Assembly: GCA_021014325.1 (NCBI GenBank)
Contig: CM037472.1
Location: forward strand, 26,575,539 to 26,639,538
DNA length: 64,000 nucleotides
DNA from: Plazaster borealis
Lineage: Eukaryota > Echinodermata > Asteroidea > Forcipulatida > Labidiasteridae
Direction of reading: 5' to 3'
A program made the translations under genes and the position numbers. Below, piece by piece: positions 35,347 through 45,500 of the stretch; the stretch's first letter is position 1, and every line of letters begins with the position of its first letter. The notes beneath the pieces are model-generated. The model made no database searches. It saw only the letters and a list, made by a program, of their open reading frames with translations, and was not told the origin of the DNA.

Positions 35347-35401
35347 AATAAACTCAAATGACAGGTAACAAGATTGCGTTTTTAATAAATATTTATTTAT
35401 T
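35347..35401. terminator. Back-to-back poly(A) signals
   Basis: AATAAA on the plus strand at 35347-35352 could end the GALNT7 transcript. Two overlapping AATAAA on the minus strand (35392-35397 and 35396-35401) could be a distal end of the minus-strand gene. The minus gene also has a much nearer signal at 37843. Confidence 0.35.
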
Positions 35402-37842
35402 TTCACATACATGTGTGTATATAAGTTAATAGAGGAAAGCAACAAACTTCAGATGACTGGAAAATATATTTTTTACAAAGATCTAAATTAGTAATTGACA
35501 CTATATGTAATTTAGAGATGTTAATGAGCTCGCTTACGGACAAAATCAAACCAAAAAACTGCTTTGTGGATGACAAAGCAATAATCTCATCCAAGACAAA
35601 TTCTTGGTTCTGAGAAGAACCAGCGGTGAGACATGCCGTGACATTTGAAACATTTAGCTCTGTTTATCTTTAAAATTAAACTCATAGATTATTGGTGTAA
35701 TTTATTTTTACTGAAGTTACAATAATTTTATCTTTTGGGGTTTGTGGTAACACACCAAGGTGTGATACTTGTTCTTTACTTCAACATGTTTTACCCAGAT
35801 AGCTTTTTTATTCAGAGGCCATGTAGTTATTTCCAACAGACTTCTTGCATGGCAAAACGGAGGAAAAACGCACATGTGTATGCGCCGTGCACATTATTGT
35901 CAGCTAACGATCAACTAACAAATTATTGATCACAGCAGGACACAATTCCATGAAACTGCTTACCAAGGAACTCTGCGCTTACAACCCTTCACAGGCCAAA
36001 GAATCATTCCCTATACAGGGCGCCATAAGCATTGATTTCGCTGCACCATGAAATTCAGACCAGATGTGTTGATATTGTAAAACAAACAAAAAAGTGCCAA
36101 TACTGCACCATCACTTGCCTCCACTGATAACTACATTAATGATTTAAATACAAAAATTGATCAATTATCAAACTGAAGAATATATGCTAAACATGACTAA
36201 AATAGTACCAAATTTATTATTTACAATGACATATAATTTAATTTGTAACTAACTGTCCATTAATTGTTTTTAAAAATGTCAATGGTACTAAACTTTTCAG
36301 AGTAATAGCATTGAAGTTTTGAAACAACAAATTTTGGGTTGGGTCGTTATGCGAAAGGCATGCACAAACCGTCTCTTTTCAATTCAGATGTTTGACATTC
36401 ATGCAAATGGTTTGCAAAGTCTGTTTTAATTTAGACGAATGACTTGTACATCTGCTACTCTGTTGTGTGTCAAATGTGTTTCATAAGACCAAACAAAAGC
36501 AAAATGTATTCCCTCCTCTATGATTTCAATTGATGGATCCATATGAATGGACTTTACAATATTTAGGGCTGAATTTGTTTCATGGGTTTCACTTCAGGCA
36601 TGCCTAAAAACTATTCCTACTCCATGGGAGTTTGCAACCATGGTCGACATGTGCATGAAGCAATCAATCACCCCAGTTACACCAGACTAGGTAACTCCAC
36701 ATTTGGTCAACCTGGGGGCCCCCAAACTTGAGTCCACTGTGGACCTTGGGACCCCCAAACTTGAGTCCACTGGGGATCATAAGATACCAGAAAAACCATG
36801 TCCAGATAAATTCAATTTTGAAAAAAGAACCTAATGTCTTTTGCTATATACAATATTCATGTCAATACATCAGGCACAATCATATAATACATGTGAAATA
36901 ATGGTTAGCAGGTAATCTACTTAAACTCGGATATTGCATTATTATCAAATTAAAATTTTAAAAAACATTAAAAGAAAGTGGCCCTTTTCCTGCAATACCA
37001 AACTAAATCATTGTAGAAGTTTTCATAAAATTAAGGTAATGCAGAACAGAATGGAAAGTTCCATTACATGATTTGTGTTTTAACTTTCACAACAATCAAC
37101 GAAAACAACATTAGCAGCGTATGACACATCACAACTATAGCTGAGTTTTACAAGTAAATCTTGCGGGTACAACCATGTGTAAATCTCTTTTGGGAGGAGA
37201 GTTAGCTCAGAGAAGAGCCAATGGTTTGGTATTGATCTTTCTTAACAGTGTACTCCGCTTATCTTCAGAAGAATGCTCATCTCTAGCATCAGCAGCAGTC
37301 GGGCAATCTACTGTTCAAAACGTTTTAAATGGCCCTTTAAGACTGAGTCACTACTCTTTAATTCCCATTTTTGTAGGAAAATCTGTCAAACGTGTCTGTA
37401 AATTTTCAATTCCTGTCACTTCCTCGGTCTCCATTTCACGAAGGGTCAAAATGCATTTGACGCTCATAGATTGTGCGTACGCGTCCGTACTAATAGATTT
37501 TACTATGAGTACCGGTCTGTATTGATTGCATTACACATAAATTAGCGCCCGCGTAAGCTTGTGCACCAACACGCATACTATGTTTAATCAATTTTTACCA
37601 TGTCTATACTACACATTTAAACATGGCCAAGTGATCTCATCTCGACCAATCAGAATGGATAAACTGTCTCTAATTTCATCTCTAAGAGGGCAAGGCCTTT
37701 TTCATTTTGCAAAGGGCACTTCCATTGGAAAATCTTAAAGTTAATGGGTAACTTTTGAAGAGGCCAAGACCAAGAATAGGGGCAACCGAGGCCATGGCCT
37801 TTGGGCCTCCATGTAATTCCAGGCCTGTACTTTTTGTGGTAC
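35402..37842. other. Intergenic stretch, no gene seen
   Basis: AT-rich, short open frames only. I see no family motif, tRNA-like head or clear terminal inverted repeat. It lies between the tail-to-tail GALNT7 and 102-residue genes. Confidence 0.5.
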
Positions 37843-37848
37843 TTTATT
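37843..37848 (-). terminator. Poly(A) signal of the 102-residue gene
   Basis: TTTATT on the plus strand is AATAAA on the minus strand, 33 bp beyond the stop codon, so the 3' UTR may be very short. Confidence 0.55.
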
Positions 37849-37880
37849 GATATATATATTTACAGCGTTGGTCAGAATTC

Positions 37881-38003
37881 CTATAGAGCATCAATCTTTT
37901 CTGCAAAGAGCTTTATGTGTTTCTCTATCTCTTTGGCCATATCATCCTGAGATGCACGTGGGTTCTTCTGGACGTAGTCAACAATAGCCAATATAGTTTG
38001 TAC
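37881..38003 (-). CDS. Last coding exon of the 102-residue gene
   Basis: On the minus strand the acceptor is CAAACCAG|GTA. The exon encodes 40 codons, from VQTILAIVDYVQKNPRASQD to KIDAL, then TAG at 37883-37881. A close poly(A) signal follows (37848-37843). Confidence 0.78.
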   Translation of the reverse strand, partial: VQTILAIVDYVQKNPRASQDDMAKEIEKHIKLFAEKIDAL

Positions 38004-40650
38004 CTGGTTTGAAATAAAGATACAGAAACACTTCATTACTAACATGTAACCACACCACATTCATCTCTTACTTTTCCTGGAATTTGACAGGTAACACTGG
38101 ATTCCCAAAGTGCCACTTGTTAGCAAGAGGTCAGACAAACCAAACTTAGTCCGAGTACAGAGTGTAGAAATTTGGGTCTTGAGTTAAAAAAGAAGAGGAC
38201 AGGTATTTTGAATGCTGAAAAAATAATTCCTAAACATTCACTAATATCATCTGATCTTAATCAATCATCTTAAAAATTGTAACTTCCTTAGCATTTTTAC
38301 ACTGGGACCTGCCTACATTGATTAGAATCAAACCGCTGACAAACTCAACATCTAAACTAGCAGCCTCGGATGATTCCATCACGAAGAGCTAAGATTCACC
38401 TCAAGATGAGTAGTCAAGGGTTGTCACCATTGCCATAGTAACATAATTATGACATCACAGTTTGCTTATTATTATTATATATTTCTGGTAATGAACCAAA
38501 GATGCCTCATAAGTGAACTTAGTAACTGTAGCTTGCAAGCCTGGGGAAACCTGTAAACAAGGGTGCTTGCTATGTGAATCAGAAACACAGGGATTGACCC
38601 CTTCTCTTCCATGATAGGTGTTCTGTTTTCTTTGACGTGCACTACCAATCCTAGTACATGGGACCTACGGCTTTATGTCCCATCCGAAAGACAAGTCAAT
38701 TATTGTACAGTATCTTGCTCAAGGACACAAGTGCCACGACCAAAACTCGAACCCACATTCTGCTGATTAGAATTGCCAGAGCTCAAGTCGGGTGCTCTTA
38801 ACTGCTCGGCCACGACATGCCACAAAGAAGTTAAGATCGACCCATCTTAAGATGATGCATAGGTTCTTGAAATCGATCCCTTGATTCATGCCAAGCGTTC
38901 ACAATTTAGCTTTGCAGTTCAGAATCCAATAAAGTAGGGCAAAAACTTGGGAGTGCATCGTAGTAGGAGGGCATCGTATCAACCAAGCTTAGTAAATCAC
39001 TATTTTGCAGGTTTCCCCCCGAGTCAAAACAAAAAGAAAAGCCACGTTTGTACTTGCCTTGGCTGCATCTATCTCCTCCGTGTTACTTATCCGTTGGTAC
39101 ATCTCATACCAGATTCTGGCTGTTGTTATCAACTTATAGAACTCTTCACCTTCTTCAGATTTGTTCAAATAAGCCAATAACGCCACCTACAGGATATAGT
39201 GTGAGAATTAAGATTTGAGAGAAGACAAATCAACATGTTACAGAACCTGCATTCACGGCATTCTTGGGAAAGTCGATCGTTCTCAAGATCTGGCCCATCA
39301 CTTTGAAACAGACTCCCTACTGAACTCAGAAAAGAAACCTCATGTACACAATTCAAAATTCAGTTAAAAACCTACCTTTTCCGTAGTTCCTAACTAATCA
39401 GTCAGATTATTGTTTTTCGTTCACGCAATTCTGCCCTTTGCTCTCAGTCGCGCCAGGAGTGTCAAGTCTGACAGACGTGGCGCGTTATGAATGTTCACTT
39501 ATTATTATTATTATTATTACAACTGTGAGCATGGCGATTCTTATGATTACCTAATCATAGAACAATTCTCATATAAAAAAAGTTATTTTTTATTTTTTAT
39601 GTTAAAACCAGTAATTTTAATGTTACCTTTCTTCTAAAAACACCCTTCTATACACACACAGGTACCACTGACTGCCACAAAGTACCACACCCTCTAGGCT
39701 CTTACTCTAGGCTAGTATTGGGTGCATGGGTTTCTTCTGGCTGTACAGCTGGTATTATGTGGAATCCTAATGTCGTGTGCGCTGTGGACTTGATCTCCAC
39801 AGTCCTGTGGTATTTTGGGGAAAGAGCCAGTTGGGCAGGAGAGTGCACTGATAGGGTTTTAATATATTCTAAACTTTTTGGTAATTTTGGCAGTAATAAA
39901 CATGAACCTTATGATTTTGGTGACAATTTTACAATAGGCTCTAGCATAAACTTTGTATTGGATATGATTTGCTATAACCGGCCCAAACCCATCATAATCC
40001 AACAGCATGTTTTGTTTGATTCTGTTGGACTGAGGACTGACAGACTGCATGAGTAAACTGATTATGCTTTACATGGAATCAGGCATACCACCACCAAGTG
40101 TTATCGAATGGATTGGTAGCCCTGTGTTTTACATGTTACATTAGTCACTAGCTAAAGTCACTGGCCTCCCTCCAATTCCTGAGTTGGTGTTGCAAGCATG
40201 TAATTTCATCGTTGAGAGAACAACACCATTTTCATTTTATTGGAAGATTTTAGAGTCTTTGGGAAATTTTTGAGAGGGACATCAAGGCCAAGACGAGGGC
40301 AACAGAGGCCATGGCCTCCGTGTAATTCCAGGACTGTTGAGCACAAGGTAGTAAACCACAAGTTTAAAACTTGTCCACACAAAATTTTAACTTAAACTTA
40401 TGCGTTTCAAATTTGCCCTCAACATTGGCACTAATTTGATCAGAGACCTGTGAGGGCACACTGTATGGTGAGGATTACAATCATTGCAACAAACTTAATA
40501 AACCTCCGAGGACAATGCAGTACACAGACAACCCTAGTCAGTGCTACAAATTTACAGTGATTGACACTTGAAATTGTTCAATTTTGTTCATACCTGCTGT
40601 ATCAATTCTGGTGTTCCCAATCTCCATGATTCACTTTGTTGGGCACTCAT
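37881..40650 (-). CDS. Unrecognised 102-residue protein, three coding exons
   Basis: Coding segments on the minus strand are 40650-40594, 39186-39058 and 38003-37881, all joined in phase 0. The protein starts MSAQQSESWRLGTPELIQQ, continues VALLAYLNKSEEGEEFYKLI and ARIWYEMYQRISNTEEIDAA, then VQTILAIVDYVQKNPRASQD, and ends KLFAEKIDAL. It looks all-helical and soluble: no signal peptide, membrane segment, Cys or zinc motif. The start is supported because splicing from a donor near 41655 to the acceptor at 40698 gives an in-frame TAG upstream of this Met. One intron uses a GC donor (39057-39056). AATAAA lies 33 bp past the stop. The exon structure is convincing, but I do not recognise the family and propose no function. 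Confidence 0.72.
38470..38824 (-). mobile_element. SINE family 1 copy, minus strand
   Basis: The minus strand reads GTCGTGGCCGAGCAGTTAAG, AGCACCCGACTTGAGCTCTG, then GTGGGTTCGAGTTTTGG and CTTGTGTCCTTGAGCAAGAT. Full length, in an intron of the 102-residue gene. Confidence 0.78.
39058..39186 (-). CDS. Second coding exon of the 102-residue gene
   Basis: On the minus strand the acceptor is CCTGTAG|GTG. The 43 codons run from VALLAYLNKSEEGEEFYKLI to NTEEIDAAK. The donor reads GCCAAG|GCAAGT, a GC-AG intron with an otherwise consensus donor. The frame fits its neighbours exactly. Confidence 0.75.
39200..39520 (+). mobile_element. LINE 3' end remnant with (ATT)n tail
   Basis: Reads FKIQLKTYLFRSS near 39352, the FK-LKTYLF end of CR1/L2-type ORF2, then a 3' UTR with CAGACGTGGCGCGTTATGAA and (ATT)n. 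It lies antisense in the intron of the 102-residue gene. Confidence 0.6.
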
Positions 40651-40698
40651 ACTGACAACACCAAAAGAGTTTGCTTGAAATTCGTGCAAGATTTGTTC
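40594..40698 (-). CDS. First coding exon of the 102-residue gene (part 5' UTR)
   Basis: On the minus strand the acceptor is CTGACTTCAG|GAA and the donor CAGCAG|GTATGA. Bases 40698-40651 are in frame and open but probably untranslated; ATG is at 40650-40648. The coding part reads MSAQQSESWRLGTPELIQQ. Confidence 0.7.
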
Positions 40699-41649
40699 CT
40701 GAAGTCAGAAGAACAGTTTTGTTAACAATCAATGAATTATAAATTAATAATTATTATAGTATACCATAATAAAAGGTTCATTCGATCATGGATGGAAGAA
40801 GGAAATACTAAAGTCATGAAGTGGCAATTAAAATGTTATGCTGTGTATATTTAGCTGGCCCTCACTTTCTTTTAACGTTAGTAAAACGTTAAAAAGCTGT
40901 AAAGACATTGAAAATGTGTGCAGTGACTGTTTGGGAACTTAGAAATGTTACCGTGACAAATTTTAGTCTGGTTCAGTGTGAACATTGTCATTATGATTTT
41001 GTATTTAATCCAACAGACGGGATTCAGGCCAATTACAATGTTAAGACTTTATTTCACCTTTTTTTTCAATCCTTAGTAGCCACAATTAAAAATAAAAATA
41101 AAAACAAGTTAGTACTTTCCATTTACATGCAGGGGTAAATTTTTAGTAATATAAAAGGAGAATATTCTTATTTTGGGGGGAAGAAAAAATAAAATTTGAA
41201 AAAAACAGCAAGGCTTGATCCTGAGTGGCACGCAAGTTGAAACAATGAAAGGCAGGAACGTTCAACTTTCTATAAAGTTTAATCTAGGCTAAGATGCATA
41301 TCTAGCAGTGGACAAAATTTCTGGTAAATTAAAACCTGATCTGATGTTGACTACCCGTGTGCGCGTCAAATAGGGCCCTATACGTTCTGCCGGCTTAATA
41401 ATGTTTGCCAGCAAGATATCCACTACACAGTAAGCCTTTACTTTATTTTGTCAGTTTGTGAGCTGTGTAAAAAAAGTCATGAAGTGAACTGTGTACTAAC
41501 TAACTAAGAAATATAGTAAGTTGCTGCAATTCAGCAGAGGAAAGCTAAGACAAAATCAACAAAATAAACAATTATTTAAAATCAAATGTTATCACTCTTT
41601 GCACTCTTATATGTATTATAATTAATGAACAAAGAAACCTAAAAACACT

Positions 41650-41745
41650 CACGAAATTCACAATCTAGCCACAATTACGCCTCTCAAGTCACAAGCACAA
41701 ACACAGCAGTCTGTCAATCCCTGGCTAAAATGAGTCACTTTGTAT
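41650..41745 (-). other. Probable 5' UTR exon of the 102-residue gene
   Basis: The minus strand has a good donor, GAATTTC|GTGAGTG (exon end about 41654). Joined to the acceptor at 40698 it puts TAG in frame just upstream, so it would be non-coding. The transcription start is unknown. Confidence 0.45.
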
Positions 41746-42008
41746 TTGCTCTACTGTTTGTATACTCTCTCGACTCTAGATCTAATGAGGGCGCTACCCT
41801 AAAAATTTGGGCTCACCAAAATAACTTCACGAAATATTATTTATTTCGTTAATTGTAATAGCAAATAAACAACATTTTATTTCCAATAATAAATTTTAAT
41901 TACAACTTTAATATAATGTTTATGTAAAAATTTAAGAAACTATTAAACTTTATCAGTCCTTTACTATAACTTGAAAAATCTTTGTGGCTGTGGTTCTCAG
42001 AGTTCAAG
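41745..42008. promoter_or_regulatory. Likely bidirectional promoter between PDCD2 and the minus-strand gene
   Basis: The two genes are head to head with about 270 bp between the inferred first exon and the PDCD2 start codon. The sequence AAGATGGCGGC at the PDCD2 start resembles a YY1 site, common at housekeeping-gene starts. No TATA box is clearly placed. The evidence is gene arrangement, not mapped transcription. Confidence 0.45.
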
Positions 42009-42543
42009 ATGGCGGCGCCCATGGAAAACATCAAAAAGAAAGTTACTTTGGGGTTCGTGAATGAAAATGCCGAAAGTTGGAAGCTTTCCAGGAAATATTT
42101 CCCCAGCAAAGTAGGTGGAAAGCCTGCCTGGCTATCGATGAAAGATATCCCAAATTCTGAAAGGCTCAAGTGTCCAAATTGTGGTAAAGTGTGCATTTTT
42201 CTGATACAAGTTTACTGCCCCGTTGTGGAATTGGAAACGTGCTTTCATCGGACATTGTTTATTTTCGTCTGTAAAGATCCGTCTTGCCATTCCCAAGACA
42301 CTGCAGCTTATGTGGTTTTGCGAAGCCAGCTCCTAAGAGCAAATGAGTTTTACGATTATGAACCACCTGACGAAGATAATCCAGTTGAAGACTGTGGGAG
42401 CGAAAGCCTTGTTGGTCTGTGTGCAGTGTGCGGTTGTCATGGAGGAAAGAGATGCTCAAAATGTCGTGTAAAAATCTACTGTTGTCGAGAGCATCAGAAA
42501 GTCGATTGGAAATCGGGACATAAAGTGAGCTGTGGAGTGGAAG
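42009..42543 (+). CDS. PDCD2: PDCD2 exon 1: N-terminal domain and MYND finger
   Basis: From ATGGCGGCG to the donor GAAG|GTATAT (phase 1). It contains the FPSKVGGKPAW block, LKCPNCGK, and the whole MYND finger with all its Cys/His ligands. The open frame runs on to 42722, but that extension is intron. Confidence 0.96.
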
Positions 42544-45500
42544 GTATATTACTAACAGACACTGACGTCTTACCAGGGCTAATGATATTAGTATTAATAT
42601 TTGGTAGTTCCAATAATCGTAAGAGCTTCATCCTCCCGACAGTCGCAGACCTTCTTTTCAGGAGGATGGAGGGTTTACGATTATCGCAGATCTACATAAA
42701 CATGTTAAATATGTGTTGTTAACAATAATAAAATGTAGGTATCTTTCTAAGGAGCCATATACAAACGCCCTACTGCTGTAGTTTTTTATAAACAGTTTTG
42801 AACTTCACTCCAGTGTCTAGTTTACCTGTTGACGGATTTATCAGTTTTCTTATTTTTGAGATATGGTTGTTTGACTGAGTTACGAAAATCACTACTGATT
42901 AATGATTGTACAATGTTAACGTAGCTGTATAATCTTGGCTCTTGTCTGGTCTTGGTCGTGTCAGTTAGACTTCGACCATCGTGGTCAAGTGGTTAGACTG
43001 CAGGACTTGAAACCACAAAGGGTGTGGGTTCAAATCCTACCAAGCTAATCGCTGATTTCACAATGACTAGAATAAATATTGTCGTCTCGTTACTGAATCA
43101 CAATTTATTGGTTTTTGCAAATGATAATCGGGGACGTTAAACCAATGTTTGTATGAGAGAGATTGGCTGTTGCCAGCTTGGTGTTTATATTGCCTTGTGG
43201 GGGAGTTTGCCGAGTTTCCTTGATGGGAAGATCATCTCAACAAACATGGGGAGGATCGAGGGTTATGATTATTGCAACTATACTATAGTATGTGAACCAG
43301 CAGTATGCAAAAACTTGAGACTTTATATTACTGTACAGCAACTTCCAAGTGAAATTGTAAATTTCAATGTAAAGACTACTTTGTTCTTTGTTTCATTCAT
43401 AAGACATTGTTCATTGTATGGTTGAATGTTTTTTTCATATTCTGTAATTTGTCTTGACGGTCATTGAAGATTTGGTTAAGTGCTGTTTTATCATATATGA
43501 ACTAGGTGTTTTGAAAAATGCAAAAACAAGGTTCGTTTTCCGACCAAATATGGCACATTACCTTTTAATATGATATAGCGGATTATCAGTGGTGTAACGC
43601 ACTAGGGGCAGTGGGTGAAATAATGGAAAATCCATAAATGTATGAATTCAGTATTTCAGTACATCTGGGCCCAATTTCATAGAGCTGCTTAAGCACAAAC
43701 AAATAGCTAAGCACAACAAAATGATGCTTACCAGAACAGGGTTACCAGCCAAAATACTATGTCACATGTACAATTTGTGAGTGGTATCCTGCTCATTTCT
43801 GCTAAGCAGAAAATTGTTTTATTAAGCAATATTTTCTGCTTAAGCAGCTCTATGAAATTGGGCCCTGATCATAACATAGGCTTATGTCTTGCACTTCTTG
43901 GAAATGTTTTATCTTGGTAAAATATATAGCCCCCTCCCCTCACAAATTACAAACTCACCAGAATGAATATTTCTATTCCCACCCCTTTCCCATTATATCC
44001 CCAATAAGAAAAGAAAAAAAAGAAAAAAGGAAAATGTCTAGTTATGCCACCAAGGATTATCTAAACCTTAAACTGTTCCACAGATTCTACAAGCAATGGT
44101 GACAATGACATCCTATTTCCCGAGTTTGAATTAGTGACAGAACCAGAGGACTATGATCAATCAGATGAGAAAGAGTCTGATGCAACAGAGCACCAAGAAA
44201 CCAAAGAGACAACAGAGGAGGATGAAGAACTCGATGTGGATGAGTTGGAGACGATGGCCTTGGCTGAGAGTCAAGATGACAGACAATTTGCTAAATTCAA
44301 GAACCGCATCCAACATGAGCCAGATCAGGTACAGTACTTGTAGATGTTTAAAGGCACTGAACACGTTTGGAAATTGTCAAAGACCAGTATTCTCACTTGG
44401 TGTATCCCAACATATGCATAAAATAACAAACTTGTTAAAATATTGGGCTCAATTGGTCATCAAAGTTGCAAGAAAATAATGAAAGAAAAAACACCCTTGT
44501 TGCACAAATCTGTGTGCTTTCAGATGCCTGAGAAAGGCTTTAGGCCTGAAGTCTTTTTCAGATTCAAATATTTTAGTGAGAAATTACCTCTTTCTCAAAA
44601 ACTGTGTTACTTCAGAGGGAGTCGTTTCTCACAATGTTTTATACTATCAACAGCTCTCCGTTGCTCCTGCCAAGTAAGTTTTTATGGTAACATATATTTT
44701 GAGTAATTACCAAATGTGTCCAGTGCCTTTAAAGAGTCGTTTATTCTCATTTCAAATTATACAGTATAAAAAATGCATAAATAAAAAAATGTCTTCTTTG
44801 GATTTCAGTAAAACAGTGTCTTAGTAAAACTTGGTAAGATAAATTGTAAAAACATATTCACTTAATTTAACAAATAAATACAGCTAACAAAATCATTAAT
44901 TTCATTTAACTATTCCTTCTACATGAAATATTGTTTTAAAAAGTTGAAGTAATTATTGTTAGCATACTATTATTATTATATATTTCTGGTAATAAAACCT
45001 AGGATGCCTCATAAATGAACTTAATCACTGTAGCTCGCAAGCCTGAGGAAACCTGTAAACAAGGGTGCTTTCATGATTCTACAAGTTGAAATTCAGGCAC
45101 AAGGTTAAAACAGATATCTCAAACAGTGAACACACAATGCTTAGTGATCGTTGCATTGATTTGAATAGTGCTTAACTGCTTTTACCACCAACAGTACAAC
45201 TTTAAAAAAATCAAGTAATGTTTTAATGAGTAGAAAATTAAATTGTAATTCCTCTCTTTTTTGCTCATGGGAGTTTTCGCTCTAAACCAAAAATGTTGTT
45301 TACATATACATGTAAAAGACAAAATTTAGAACTGATTGCAGGGATTTTTATTCAAAATAATGATAATGGCATTCTATTGTACTTGATGTCACAAAATATC
45401 ATTATCGTTCGCTTTATCTGTGCTGGATTGTAGGTGATACGATATGACCGTGGAGGACAGCCGCTTCTTATATCAAGAGAGAAGCGACCTCAGAAAAGCC

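Larger units (their letters stand above)
31637..35365 (+). other. GALNT7 3' UTR / downstream region
   Basis: No coding exon is visible here. It holds repeats listed separately (inverted-repeat B2, two SINEs, a third-family SINE, the 254-bp TIR element). AATAAA occurs near 33710 and at 35347-35352; the latter is the last clear plus-strand poly(A) signal before the next gene. Which is used cannot be told from sequence. Confidence 0.4.

Noticed and set aside
37175..37525. 116-codon plus-strand open frame
   Set aside because: No recognisable motif, no supporting splice sites or neighbours; length compatible with chance in this DNA.
41982..42008. Alternative PDCD2 start 27 bp upstream
   Set aside because: In frame, but the extra residues do not match the family, and the downstream ATG has stronger context and matches MAA of relatives.
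42544..42722. Read-through C-terminus of PDCD2 exon 1
   Set aside because: A good donor at 42543 joins in phase to the conserved acidic linker; the read-through part has no similarity to the family.
44153..44479. 108-codon open frame overlapping PDCD2 exon 2
   Set aside because: It is an out-of-frame shadow of the PDCD2 linker that runs into MITE A3.
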